Below, piece after piece: positions 34,783 through 45,469 of a stretch of DNA of 64,000 bases; position 1 is the first letter of the stretch, and every line of letters begins with the position of its first letter. Origin of the DNA: Streptomyces griseochromogenes. Lineage in GTDB: Bacteria > Actinomycetota > Actinomycetes > Streptomycetales > Streptomycetaceae. The position numbers and the translations under genes were made by a program. The DNA is taken from positions 3,100,001 to 3,164,000 of the forward strand of contig NZ_CP016279.1 of NCBI RefSeq assembly GCF_001542625.1, written 5' to 3'. Below the pieces are notes generated by a model. That model did no database searches, was not told where the DNA came from, and worked only from the letters and a program-made list of their open reading frames with translations.

Positions 34783-36185
34783 CTAGCCGCCGCCGGGTTC
34801 CTCCGTGCCGATGACGAGGGCTTCGGTGATCTCGGGGAGGCGTTCGACGATGTCGTGGATGTCGGCGCTGCCCAGGCGCACGCCGTTGCGGTTGAGGGTG
34901 GCGTCGGAGCGGCCGTGGACGATCACCGAGCCGTGGGAGGTGAGGGTGATCCAGTCGCCGTGCCGCCGCACGCCCGGGCAGGCGCCGAAGTAGGTGTCGC
35001 GGTAGCGGTTGCCGTCGGGGTCGTTCCAGAAGTACAGCGGCATGGAGGGCATGGGCCGGGTGACGACCAGTTCGCCGACCTGGTCGGCGACCGGGCGTCC
35101 CGCGACGTCGTACGCCGCCAGCGCCACGCCCAGGTTGGGGGCGGACAGCTCGCCGGCCCAGACGGGGGTCGTGGGGGCGCTGCCGGCGAAGGCGGAGACG
35201 ACATCCGTGCCGCCGCTGGTGGAGGCCGGCTGGATTCCAGCCCACGTGGTCGCGGACCCAGGGATAGGCGGAGGCAGGGAGGGTGGAGCCGGTGCCGCCG
35301 ATGGCGCGGACGGCCGACAGGTCGTGCACGGTGGATTCGATGCCCCGTTCGGCCATGGCCAGCAGGTACTGGGGGCTGGTGCCGAAGACGGTGACCTTGT
35401 GGCGGGCCGCCAGCTCCCACAGGACGTCGGCCCGCGCCACCGGCGCGGGGCTGCCGTCGTAGGTGCAGGTGGTGGCGCCGGTCAGCAGGGTGGAGACGAC
35501 CAGGTTCCACATCATCCAGTGGGTGGTGGTGTACCAGAGCAGGCGGTCCCCGACGCCCAGGTCGCAGTGCAGGCCGAGGATCTTGAGGTGTTCGAGCAGG
35601 ACGCCGCCGTGTCCGTGGACGATGCCCTTCGGCAAGCCCGTGGTGCCGGAGGACAAGACGATCCAAAGAGGGGTGGTCGAACGGCACCGGGGTGATGGTG
35701 AGGTACTCGGTACGGGTGGCGGCATCGTCCCAGGGGACCGTCAGGCCCGTGTGCCGGGTCTCGGGCCGGCCGAGACCCAGGTGGTCCACGAGTACCGTGG
35801 CCTTCAACGTGGGCAGGGCGCCGGCCAGTTCGAGGGAGGCTGCGCGGCGGTCGTGCGTGGTGCCGTTGAAGAGGTAGCCGTCCGCCGTGATGAGCACCGT
35901 GGGTTCGAGCTGGGCGAAGCGGTCGGCCGCTGCCTTGGGCGCGTAGTCCTGGCCGCACACCGACCACACCGCGCCCAGACTGGCCGTGGCGAGGAACGCG
36001 ATGACGGCGTGAGGGGTGTTCGGCAGGTAGCCGACCACCCGGTCGCCCATCCCCACCCCCAGGTCGCGCAGGGTGGCCGCGACGGAGGCGACCCGGGCGC
36101 GCAGCTGTCGGCCCGTGATCTCGTAGCCGGAGCCGTTCTCGTCCAGCGCGGTGATCGCGGGAGCGTCCGGGTGCTGGGTGGTCAT
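34783..36185 (-). pseudogene. Acetoacetyl-CoA synthetase, truncated and twice frameshifted
   Basis: Three successive frames together give an adenylate-forming enzyme: (a) APAITALDENGSGYEITGRQ to VPFDHPSL near 35670; (b) LWIVLSSGTTGLPKGIVHGH to TGSTLPASAYPWVRDHVGWN near 35230; (c) GELVVTRPMPSMPLYFWNDP to ATLNRNGVRLGSADIH. SSGTTGLPK is the AMP-loop. The N-terminal ~100 residues and the C-terminal catalytic-Lys subdomain of the ~650-aa family are absent. An IS630 scrap lies just upstream, probably the cause of the N-terminal loss. Confidence 0.8.
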
Positions 36186-36234
36186 CGCGTGGTGCTCCTC
36201 GGCAGGGGGACGGGCCGGGCTTCGGTGGTACGGC

Positions 36235-36486
36235 GGGCCGTCCCGGACGTGGGGCGTCGGCCAGGGCATCGAACCCGCCACCGGTGAATCGGCGCACCGC
36301 ATCGCGCACCGTGACCGGGTTGCATTCCACCAGATCGGCGACTTGCGGCACGGTCAGGCCCCGGCCCAGCAGCCGTATGCACTCCAACCGCCGCCGCTCG
36401 TCACGCGGCAGATCATGCCCGACCAGCCGTCGACGTACCGCGGCATGCTGCTCGCAGGCCAACTCCACCGTAAGGATCTTCGGCAT
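36235..36486 (-). mobile_element. IS630-family transposase N-terminal fragment
   Basis: About 84 residues, LTVELACEQHAAVRRRLVGH ... LECIRLLGRGLTVPQVADLV ... FTGGGFDALADAPRPGRP, match the helix-turn-helix end of IS630 transposases. The DDE domain is missing, and sequence then runs into the acetoacetyl-CoA synthetase remnant. Confidence 0.72.
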
Positions 36487-36543
36487 CACCGCCATTCCCG
36501 CCAAGTTCCTACCCTTGCAGGGAGTTGACTTCACCGAGTCCGC

Positions 36544-37464
36544 TTAGCGTCGACTGTCCGCCCCGAACCGGGTGGATTCCGCGGCCTCGGCGCGACTTGC
36601 CTGCCGCACGGTCGGAACACTGGCCTGGGCGAGAAGGGTCAGCGCTGCCGCCGACGCGGTACCGGCGTCGGCGGTCGCCACGACGAGGCGCTGGCCTTCC
36701 GCCTGCGGGACGTTCAGGGTCTGGAGGTTGAGCTGCATGTGGCCTACCAGCGGATGGTGCATGCGGTACGTGGCGAGGTCCCACTTCCTGACCCGGTGCT
36801 CGGACCACATCATGGCGAACTCCGAGCTCTTCATGGTCAGTTCACCGATCAGCTCGGCCAGCCGAGGATCGTCCGGATGCTGCCCGGCGGCGAGCCGCAG
36901 CTTCCCCACCACGTCCCTGGCCTTCTTCGGCCAGTCCACGTACAGGTCCCGGGTGTGCGCGTCCAGGAAGACCAGCCGAGCCGTGTTCGGACGCCGGTCA
37001 GGTTGATCGGGGATGTGCGGGTCCAGATGCCCGGCGAACAGTGCGTGTCCCGTGCGGTTCCAGGCCAGTACGTCGCTGCGGCGCCCGAGCAGGATCGCGG
37101 GTGCGTCGCCGAACGCGCCGAGCAACTGCCGGGTCGTGTCGCCCGCCCGCTCCGGCGCGGGCCTGCGCCGGGTGCCGGTGCGGCGCGAGGCGCGGGCCAG
37201 GTCGTGCAGATGGGCCCGCTCCACCTCGTCCAGCCCGAGGGCACGGGCCAGCGCGTCCAGCACCTCCGGTGACGCGTTGAGCGAGAGCCCCTGCTCCAGC
37301 CGCGTGTAGTAGGACAGGCCCACCCCGGCGAGCTGTGCCAACTCGTCACGGCGCAGCCCCGGCACGCGACGACGCTCTCCGAAATCCGGGAGTCCCACAT
37401 CCGCCGGCTGCAACTGCGACCGGCGCATCTTGAGGAACTCACCCAACCGCGGCTTCTTGTCCAT
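36544..37464 (-). CDS. XRE-family regulator with MmyB-like ligand domain
   Basis: 306 aa from ATG 37464. Helix-turn-helix RRDELAQLAGVGLSYYTRLE is near residues 38-60; the MmyB-like domain has DVLAWNRTGHALFAGHLDPH, LVFLDAHTRDLYVDWPKKAR and HPLVGHMQLNLQTLNVPQAE. A long in-frame stretch upstream on this strand is antisense to the beta-propeller gene and not coding. It is divergent from that gene and may regulate it. It is a distant paralogue of the regulator at 18075. Confidence 0.88.
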   Translation of the reverse strand: MDKKPRLGEFLKMRRSQLQPADVGLPDFGERRRVPGLRRDELAQLAGVGLSYYTRLEQGLSLNASPEVLDALARALGLDEVERAHLHDLARASRRTGTRRRPAPERAGDTTRQLLGAFGDAPAILLGRRSDVLAWNRTGHALFAGHLDPHIPDQPDRRPNTARLVFLDAHTRDLYVDWPKKARDVVGKLRLAAGQHPDDPRLAELIGELTMKSSEFAMMWSEHRVRKWDLATYRMHHPLVGHMQLNLQTLNVPQAEGQRLVVATADAGTASAAALTLLAQASVPTVRQASRAEAAESTRFGADSRR

Positions 37465-37493
37465 GCACCGAGTATCGAGCACCGGGGCGCCCG

Positions 37494-37522
37494 GCAGCCT
37501 GCCCCTGGCAAGGGCAGGCTGC
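37494..37522. promoter_or_regulatory. 11-bp inverted repeat upstream of XRE gene
   Basis: GCAGCCTGCCC and GGGCAGGCTGC are perfect arms with a 7-bp centre, 30 bp before the XRE start in the 300-bp divergent gap 37465-37764. It is either the regulator's operator or a leader hairpin. I see nothing else certain in the gap. Confidence 0.5.
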
Positions 37523-37764
37523 AAGCGGCCGGCGCCAGCACACTCGGAGCCACGAGCAGGACGCAGGACCGGCCCCGGAACGGAACACGGGCGGGGGCCG
37601 ACCGGCGTCACCGGCCAGGAACCCGGTACGGGGACTTCGCGGTCCACGCGGCGTCGGTTTCGGCTCGGCCCGACTCGCTTGGTCACGGCATCCCCGCCCG
37701 CCACGTCCCGCACGCGATGTCCGGTGCACCGGCCGGACCGCGTCTTCGGAAGGAAGCACGACCC

Positions 37765-38829
37765 ATGAGGCTGAAACATTCCGCGATCGCCGTGGTCCTC
37801 ACCGCCATGACGGCCCTCGGCACCGCGCTGACCAGCACCACCGCCGCCCACGCCACGCCCGGCCGACACGCCACCACGTTCGCCCACGGCCCTTCCCGTC
37901 CAGCGGTGCCCATCGTCGAAGCCAGGGGTCCGGGGGTCTTCCCTCATTCCGTGGACTACGACCCGGATTCCCGGAAGTTCGTGGTGGGTTCGCTGGCGCA
38001 CAGCACCATCTCCTCTGTCGGCCAGGACGGGACGGTGCGTACCCTCGTCGACGACAAGGATCTGGTGTCCGTGCAGGCCGTCCGGGTGGACTCCAAACGG
38101 AACCGGATCCTGGCCACCAACGTGGATTACGGACTCGCCGACCGCTCCGCGCCTGCCACCAGGTTCCGGGTCGCGGGTGTCGCGAGCTACGACACCGACA
38201 GCGGACGCCGGCTTTGGTACGCCGACCTGAGCAAGGTCGCGGGCGACGGCAAGCAGCATCTGGTGTCCGACGTGACGATCGCTGCGGACGGCACGGCGTA
38301 CGCCGTCGACGAACTGACCCCGACGATCTTCCGCATCGACCGTGACGGGCGGGCCTCCGTCCTCCTGCGCGACGACCTGCTGGCCGGGAAGCTGGACATC
38401 CCGGACTTCCTGAACGACGTGGGCATGAGCGCCGTCGCATGGATGCCCGGGAACATCCTCGTCGTCGCGATGGCCGACGGCAGCCTGGTGCGGGTGCCGG
38501 TCGACCACCCCGAACAGGCCGCCAAGGTCCGGCTCACCACCGATCTCAAGACCATCACCGCGGGCATCCGGGTCCTGCCGGACGGGTCGATCGCCGCGAT
38601 CAGCAGTGGACTGCTCAGCGGGCAGGCCGCCGTCGTGCAGCGGGTGCGCCCCGGCCCTCACTGGAAATCCGCCACCGTCACGGTCACCGACACCGTCGCC
38701 GACCCGGTCAGCAGCGCCGTCACGGCCGGCCCGCGGGGCACGACCTACGCGCTCAGCGGCGGCCTGGCCGCCCTGCTGGCCGGCGGACCGAACGACGGCT
38801 TCACACTGCGCCCGGTGAACGTGCGCTGA
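37765..38829 (+). CDS. Secreted SMP-30-like beta-propeller protein
   Basis: 354 aa. Residues 1-30 are a Sec signal peptide (LKHSAIAVVLTAMTALGTAL, cut after AHA). The rest has repeated beta-propeller blades: FPHSVDYDPDSRKFVVGSLA, VQAVRVDSKRNRILATNVDY, VSDVTIAADGTAYAVDELTP and VRLTTDLKTITAGIRVLPDG. This resembles SMP-30/gluconolactonase-like or NHL proteins that bind or hydrolyse small ligands outside the cell. The start is ATG 37765 behind GGAAGGAAG. Confidence 0.82.
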   Translation: MRLKHSAIAVVLTAMTALGTALTSTTAAHATPGRHATTFAHGPSRPAVPIVEARGPGVFPHSVDYDPDSRKFVVGSLAHSTISSVGQDGTVRTLVDDKDLVSVQAVRVDSKRNRILATNVDYGLADRSAPATRFRVAGVASYDTDSGRRLWYADLSKVAGDGKQHLVSDVTIAADGTAYAVDELTPTIFRIDRDGRASVLLRDDLLAGKLDIPDFLNDVGMSAVAWMPGNILVVAMADGSLVRVPVDHPEQAAKVRLTTDLKTITAGIRVLPDGSIAAISSGLLSGQAAVVQRVRPGPHWKSATVTVTDTVADPVSSAVTAGPRGTTYALSGGLAALLAGGPNDGFTLRPVNVR

Positions 38830-38854
38830 CCGCACTACCGGTCGGGCCCGCCGA

Positions 38855-38880
38855 GCCGGCACCTCTCTCCTCGTGCCGGT
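38855..38880 (+). terminator. Terminator hairpin after beta-propeller gene
   Basis: GCCGGCAC and GTGCCGGT, seven of eight pairs, around a 10-nt CT-rich loop, 26 bp past the stop. Confidence 0.5.
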
Positions 38881-38961
38881 TCCGAAAAAGACACCGGCCC
38901 GAGCGTCCGCACCACACCTGCCCACCACCACCATCCGTGGCACCCACGAAAGGCACACAAC

Positions 38962-39387
38962 ATGTCTGCGCTGTACACCACCGAGGCCCTGTCGACCGGT
39001 GACGGTCGTAACGGCGAAGTCCGGTCCCTCGACGGCGTCCTGGACGAAGTCCTGGCGGTCCCGAAGGAGATGGGCGGCCCCGGCGGCGACAGGACCAACC
39101 CGGAGCAGCTCTTCGCCGCCGGATACGCCGCCTGCTTCCACAACGGACTCCGCCTGATCGCGGGCGGGCAGGGGGTCAAACTGTCGGCCTCGACCGTGCA
39201 GTCGAAGGTGAGCCTGCTTGCGCTGGAGACCGGCGGTTTCACCCTGGCCGTGTCGCTGACCGCGCACCTGCCGGGCCTGGAGCAGTCCACCGCCGACCAG
39301 TTGATGCAGGCCACACGTGAAGTGTGCCCGTACTCCAACGCCACCCGGGGGAACATCGAGGTGACCCTCACGGCCACAGTCCGGTAG
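38962..39387 (+). CDS. ohr: Organic hydroperoxide resistance protein (Ohr)
   Basis: 141 aa OsmC/Ohr fold. The peroxidatic Cys58 is in FAAGYAACFHNGL and the resolving Cys122 in VCPYSNATRGN, the signature that separates Ohr from OsmC. It reduces organic hydroperoxides with lipoamide-linked electrons. It follows the beta-propeller gene by 132 bp, beyond a hairpin, so it likely has its own promoter. No OhrR gene is adjacent. Confidence 0.9.
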   Translation: MSALYTTEALSTGDGRNGEVRSLDGVLDEVLAVPKEMGGPGGDRTNPEQLFAAGYAACFHNGLRLIAGGQGVKLSASTVQSKVSLLALETGGFTLAVSLTAHLPGLEQSTADQLMQATREVCPYSNATRGNIEVTLTATVR

Positions 39388-39425
39388 GGGACTTCGGACG
39401 GCTGACGCCCCCGAAGAGGCTCAGC

Positions 39426-39455
39426 GGCTGCCGCCGCCGCATGGTGGCGGCAGCC
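39426..39455 (+). terminator. Terminator hairpin after ohr
   Basis: Perfect 10-bp arms GGCTGCCGCC / GGCGGCAGCC with a 10-nt loop, 39 bp past the ohr stop. Confidence 0.72.
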
Positions 39456-39965
39456 GTGCCAGCCCGTCCCGTTGGCCGCCGCAGTCTTACCGCGCACAGC
39501 AGAACGTCCCCCACAGATCGGGCCGCCCGGTAACCCCGGCGCCGGCCGGTCTCCCCTCCGCTGTCGAAGCCCTGAGCCGCCCCGCACTTCCCACAACACA
39601 GAAACCGCGGACCCAGTGCCCCATATTGGACATACAACCGACGACCTATGCGCCGTGTTCGACAAAAGCGGTCTCACCCCACACCTGCCCGTCCTCGCGC
39701 GTGATGCCGTTCACCTGCCGGACGCCGGTGCAACAACGACCGACGGCACGTCGGTATCCGCGGCTCCGTGGCAGGGCGTGCGAGTACGCCACGGAACACG
39801 GCTCGGCCTGCCCGGCATGGACGTCCTCGATCGCAACCGCGGCGAGAGGGACGGCGCGGAGTACCGCCACGCGAACGCCCATGTTCCACCGCCGCGTTCC
39901 ACGCACGACGGCATCGGAACCCCGGCATCCGCCGCCCGGTCGACCGCGGACGGCGGTACGAACGC
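39456..39965. other. 510-bp gap before EamA gene
   Basis: No credible gene in either direction. One inverted repeat, ACCGACGGCACGTCGGT at 39739-39755 (7-bp arms, 3-bp centre), could be an operator for the EamA gene 211 bp downstream. The remaining frames have poor coding character. Confidence 0.4.
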
Positions 39966-41144
39966 GTGAAGTCCGAGATCGATCCGCTGTCCATGGCGGC
40001 GATGGCCCTCACCGTGGTCTCCGTCTCGGCCACCGCCCCGCTCACCGCCGCAGCCACCGCCTCGCCGCTCGCCATGGCCTTCTGGCGCAACTGCCTGGGC
40101 TTCGCCGTACTCGGGCCTCTCCTGCTGTTACTGCGCCGTCGCGAGGTGGTGCGCGTCGCTCGAGGCGAGCGCGGCATCCTGCGCCGGGAGCAGTGGCGGC
40201 CCCTGGTCTTCGGCTTCCTCGCGGCCACGGCGCTCGCCCTCCACTTCGCGGCCTTCATGACCAGCACCCGGCTGACCTCGGTCGCCATGTCCACGGCGCT
40301 CGTCGCCACCCAGCCCGTCTGGCAGGCCCTCATCGCCGCGGGCCAGGGCGTCCAGACGTCCCGCCGGACATGGGCGGGTCTCGTGCTCTCCGTGGTGGGA
40401 GCGGCCGCGGCGGGCGGTCTCGACATCAGGTCCGGCGGTACGGCGCTGCTGGGGGACCTGCTCGCCCTTGTCGGGGCCATCGCCCAGGCCGGGTACACCG
40501 CGCTGAGCGAACGGTCGCGCGCGGATGTGAGCACACCGCTGTATTCGACGTTCACTTCGCTGGTCTGCGGTCTGGAACTCCTCGCCGTCTGCTGGCCGGC
40601 CCACATCCCGCTGACGGGTTTCGACAGATCCACGCAGCTGTCGCTGCTCGGGCTGCTCATCCTTCCCCAGATTCTGGGGCTCGGCTCACTGAACTTCGCC
40701 CTCGGCAGGACATCGGCGACGACAATGAGCGTCCTGCTCCTGCTGGAGACCCCCGTGGCGGCGCTCGCCGCGTGGTGGTTCATGGGGCAGGGCATCAAGC
40801 CCGCGACCGTACCCGGGCTCCTGCTGATCATCGTCGGCGTCACGGTCGTGGTGACGAGCGGCGGCGTGGAACAAGCCACGGCACAGCAGGGCAGACACCG
40901 CAGTACAGGAATACCGCCGTACCCGGCCTACGCCCCCCGCACACCCCAGCCCCCGCCCACACCTCAGCCCCTGACGTTCCCGGACTCCGCCAAACGGGAC
41001 CCCAGAGTGGACTGGGCAAAGTACACCGGAGACGAGATCCCAACGGTCACCCTCACCTATCACGGTGCGGGGGCGTTCGACACCCTGTTCTTGCGCATGC
41101 CGTACGTGGAGGAAGAGGAGCCCGGGCCTCGACGGCCCCACTGA
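39966..41144 (+). CDS. EamA/DMT-family transporter with extra C-terminal tail
   Basis: 392 aa. Ten transmembrane helices form two EamA repeats (for example MALTVVSVSATAPLTAAATA and NFALGRTSATTMSVLLLLET). Members export amino acids or metabolites. After the last helix (LLLIIVGVTVVVTSGGVE) comes a ~90-residue soluble tail: a Pro-rich linker (TPQPPPTPQP) then a compact segment ending LFLRMPYVEEEEPG. Such a tail is not normal for the family. GTG 39966 is the likely start; internal ATG 39993 is possible. Confidence 0.8.
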   Translation: MKSEIDPLSMAAMALTVVSVSATAPLTAAATASPLAMAFWRNCLGFAVLGPLLLLLRRREVVRVARGERGILRREQWRPLVFGFLAATALALHFAAFMTSTRLTSVAMSTALVATQPVWQALIAAGQGVQTSRRTWAGLVLSVVGAAAAGGLDIRSGGTALLGDLLALVGAIAQAGYTALSERSRADVSTPLYSTFTSLVCGLELLAVCWPAHIPLTGFDRSTQLSLLGLLILPQILGLGSLNFALGRTSATTMSVLLLLETPVAALAAWWFMGQGIKPATVPGLLLIIVGVTVVVTSGGVEQATAQQGRHRSTGIPPYPAYAPRTPQPPPTPQPLTFPDSAKRDPRVDWAKYTGDEIPTVTLTYHGAGAFDTLFLRMPYVEEEEPGPRRPH

Positions 41145-41324
41145 GGCATTGGCGGACCGCAGCCGACGGCGGTAGACCGCCCATCCGATCGCAGCTCGAG
41201 GGTTGCGTCCAGAGAAGTGGTGTACGGGTTCGACCATATCTGAGGTTTGCTCCGGCTTCCGGATGATGCCCGTGTAGTCCCTCAGCACCATGGCCTTGAC
41301 GGCATTCTGCGTGCAACGTCGAGT

Positions 41325-42695
<1,371 letters not shown>

Positions 42696-42787
42696 CCGCC
42701 GTGTCGATGCGGCTCCGGGTCGTCCGTGGCGCTGACAGCAGGTCAGATGTGAATGAGAGGCGCAGAGGGAGGCGCCGTCGCGGGTGC

Positions 42788-43729
42788 TCAGCCCAGGAGC
42801 CTGGTGTGCCAGTGCGAGAAACGTTCCAGGGGATCCCCGTCCCAGCCCCAAGGCCGTGCTGTCGCCACCCCACCGAGGGCACGGAGCACGTCGGCAGCCT
42901 CTGTCAGGCGATCTGCACGAATGAGGGCGTACGCAAGCATGTTGAGGTCGGCGAGAGCTGCGGCGTGGCACAGGAATCCCGGCTGCGACCAGCGGGCGAC
43001 GGCGTGATCGAGGGCCTGGGCAGCTTGTCGTTGCGTCCAGAAGAAATTCGCGCTCAGAGCCTCGATCCCGCCCTTCGACACGGCCCGCTGGTAACGGTCG
43101 ACAAATGCGGCAAGCTCCAGACCGGACACCGGGGAGCCGACTGGAGCTGTCGCCCGCACCTCTTCGATGAAGTCCGTGGTCTTCGCGCTGGAACCGCACT
43201 CATCAGGTGAGAGGTAGCCCAGCAGCTGCAGATGTGCTTCGCGATTCCAGGGGTCCCGGTCCTTGACCTCCCACCACAGGGGCCGTAGCTCTGCGGCGGG
43301 ACGGCCCTGGAGCCGCAGTATGCCCAGGAGTACGACCCACGGAGCGGGATCGGCCGATCTGAGGTCGGCGGCGCGGTGGCATGTGTCGACCGCGGCCGGG
43401 AGCCGCGTGGCGGAGCCGTCCCGCCGGGCATGGACCAGGTCTGACCAGGCATGGAGGACGAGGGCGTCCTGGGATTGAGGCCGACGGCGCCGCCAGGCGT
43501 GGAGCAGCCCCTGCCCCGCGGCTTCAGCGAGTACATCGAGGCGGTGCGTCCGCCGGTCCCAATCGTCCCCCGCGTCGTTGACGAGGTCCTCCACCAGCGC
43601 GACCGCGAGGTCGAGCCGGGCGGGGGAGGAGGGCCCGGTCAGCCTCCGACGGGCGTTTCCGAGGGCGACGTCATCGAGCTCCGGGGACAGACGGGGGGCG
43701 GGGCTTCTGCGGCGTCCGATGAAAGGCAT
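42788..43729 (-). CDS. TPR-like helical protein, unknown function
   Basis: 313 aa from ATG 43729 (MPFIGRRRSPAPRLSPELDD). It is Leu/Ala/Trp-rich and almost entirely helical, with repeats such as DALVLHAWSDLVHARRDG, DPAPWVVLLGILRLQGRP and NREAHLQLLGYL that look like degenerate TPRs. No signal peptide or catalytic motif. I recognise it only as a conserved actinobacterial hypothetical. It is not obviously linked to its neighbours. Confidence 0.72.
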   Translation of the reverse strand: MPFIGRRRSPAPRLSPELDDVALGNARRRLTGPSSPARLDLAVALVEDLVNDAGDDWDRRTHRLDVLAEAAGQGLLHAWRRRRPQSQDALVLHAWSDLVHARRDGSATRLPAAVDTCHRAADLRSADPAPWVVLLGILRLQGRPAAELRPLWWEVKDRDPWNREAHLQLLGYLSPDECGSSAKTTDFIEEVRATAPVGSPVSGLELAAFVDRYQRAVSKGGIEALSANFFWTQRQAAQALDHAVARWSQPGFLCHAAALADLNMLAYALIRADRLTEAADVLRALGGVATARPWGWDGDPLERFSHWHTRLLG

Positions 43730-43936
43730 GGTTTCCGAGGAGATGGTTGTGGGCGTAGGGCTCGATGCGTCGGAGCGACACGACGGGACGAGACGGCCGA
43801 GCGCCCGGGGCGCGTGGCGCCGATCGCCGCCGAGACGGGACAACGGCGAATGCCGCGGATGAGGGGGCGGGTGTGGCTCGCTATCCGTGTGTCCCAGGCG
43901 CAGGCCCGGCTCCGGATCCCATCCTCGACGGCCGCG

Positions 43937-44374
43937 TCAGACGGCGGATGCCGCGGCCTGCCGGCCCTGCCCGCGCCGGCGTGGAAGCAGTGCTTCCAGG
44001 GCCCAGGCGCCTGGGCCGAATACGGCGATGACCAGCAGTGCCCAGCAGAACAGCGTGGCCGCCTCGCCGCCGTCGGCGATCGGCCAGAGACCAGTCGGCA
44101 GGTGCACGGTGAAGTAGGCGTAGGCCATGGCCCCGGAACCGACGACGGAGGCGGCGCGGCTGCCCAGACCCATCATGATCAGAGGGCCACAGATCAGGTG
44201 GATGAGCGACGCGTACCAGTACGGCCACACGCCGGCCGACACGGTGGTGCCGTGGCCGTCGGCGCCGCCCATGGCGCCGAAGAGGTTGGCGATGCCGTGG
44301 CAGGTGAAGAGCAGTCCTATGACGACGCGATACACGGCAAGGAAGTGATTCTGGGTGGTGGCGGGGACGGACAT
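43937..44374 (-). CDS. DoxX-family membrane protein
   Basis: 145 aa with four transmembrane helices: VYRVVIGLLFTCHGIANLFG, LIHLICGPLIMMGLGSRAAS, AMAYAYFTVHLPTGLWPIAD and LLVIAVFGPGAWALEALLPR. DoxX-like proteins are associated with redox balance and thiosulfate/quinone chemistry. It lies 103 bp downstream of the LLM-type gene, likely the last gene of the minus-strand arm led by the glutamine-synthetase-like gene. Confidence 0.85.
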   Translation of the reverse strand: MSVPATTQNHFLAVYRVVIGLLFTCHGIANLFGAMGGADGHGTTVSAGVWPYWYASLIHLICGPLIMMGLGSRAASVVGSGAMAYAYFTVHLPTGLWPIADGGEAATLFCWALLVIAVFGPGAWALEALLPRRRGQGRQAAASAV

Positions 44375-44477
44375 GGTGGGCTCCTGCGGGGGAGGGTTTC
44401 CGGCGGTGGGAGGCCGGTGGAGCGCGGGACTGGGGCAGGACGGCGGGTAGGGGGGAGCGAGCGGTGATTCCGGCCGG

Positions 44478-45416
44478 TCAGACCAGGGAGCGGACGCGGC
44501 GCATGACCCGGCCGCAGAAGTCGCCGATACCGCCCGGGTCGTCGGTGAACTGGGAGGGCTTGATACAGAAGGTGGTGAAGCCCTGTTCGAGCTGAGCGGG
44601 GATATGAGCCAGTGCCTGGTCGAGGTCCGCGCAGGAGTTGTTGTCGGGGAAGACTGCGCGGGTGCCGCCGACGAGTTCCAGTTCGCTGATGTCGCGTCCT
44701 GCTTCCGCCATGGCGGCTCTGAGCCTGTCCATGTCCTCGGGTGCGGGACGCCCAAGCGGATTGAAGCCGTGACCGTGACGCACCAGCCTGCGGGTGAGCG
44801 CGTCGTGCATCCTGCTGCCGCCGAACCAGATCCGAGGGCCTTCCGGTCGGTGGGCCTTGGGCTCGAAGTGGACGTCCTGGAAGCGGTAGTGCTTCCCCTC
44901 GTACGACGCGGGGGATTCGCGCCAAAGGAGCTCCCAGATGTCCAGGTGTTCGTCGAGGAGTTGCCCACGCTTGTCGAAGGGCACGCCCAGCGCGGCGTAC
45001 TCGTCCCGGCTCCAGCTCACGGTCGGCAACACGATCAGGCGTCCCTGGGACAGCAGGTCCAGGGTGCCCAACTCCCGTGCCAGAAGCAGCGGGTGACGCA
45101 GTGGGGCGAGGATCGCCGCGGCGGCCAGACGCAGCCGTGTGGTCACGGAGGCGATCGAGGCGAGCAGCAGAAGGGAATTGGGCCAGGGCGTGAAGGGGTC
45201 CTGATTGCCAGGGAGGGCATACTCACGCGGGTTGGGCATCAGGCCCTTTGCGCCCGCGTCGGGGCCGAGGACGATGTGCTCGCTGATCATGACGGAGTCG
45301 AAACCGGCGTCCTCGGCCTCTCTGGCCCAGCGGACCAGAGTCGGCAGGTCACGTCCGGAGGTGAGGGTCCAGTTCTCGCTGAGGACGAGTTGCATACGGG
45401 GGATGGGTGCTGTCAA
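44478..45416 (-). CDS. LLM-class flavin/F420-dependent oxidoreductase
   Basis: 312 aa luciferase-like TIM barrel: WAREAEDAGFDSVMISEHIV, TPWPNSLLLLASIASVTTRL, LRHPLLLARELGTLDLLSQG and GSRMHDALTRRLVRHGHGFN. The fold typically uses F420 or FMNH2. TTG 45416 has GGAG seven bases upstream; ATG 45395 is the alternative, without a site. It lies 53 bp after the ligase gene and is probably co-transcribed. Within the cluster it may oxidise the gamma-glutamylated amine, an untested inference. Confidence 0.82.
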   Translation of the reverse strand: MTAPIPRMQLVLSENWTLTSGRDLPTLVRWAREAEDAGFDSVMISEHIVLGPDAGAKGLMPNPREYALPGNQDPFTPWPNSLLLLASIASVTTRLRLAAAAILAPLRHPLLLARELGTLDLLSQGRLIVLPTVSWSRDEYAALGVPFDKRGQLLDEHLDIWELLWRESPASYEGKHYRFQDVHFEPKAHRPEGPRIWFGGSRMHDALTRRLVRHGHGFNPLGRPAPEDMDRLRAAMAEAGRDISELELVGGTRAVFPDNNSCADLDQALAHIPAQLEQGFTTFCIKPSQFTDDPGGIGDFCGRVMRRVRSLV

Positions 45417-45469
45417 CGGTGTGCTCCAGGCAGGGCTGAGCGGGGGGTGCAAGTGGCGCGGGTCGGGCG

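Noticed and set aside
36544..39267. A 907-codon minus-strand frame spanning the beta-propeller gene
   Set aside because: Only its last 306 codons form a real XRE regulator starting at 37464. The rest is antisense to a gene with a clear signal peptide and ribosome site.
39472..39969. A 165-codon gene before the EamA transporter
   Set aside because: Pro/Thr/Arg-rich product, no ribosome site and no recognisable motif. A minus-strand frame over the same DNA is equally open.
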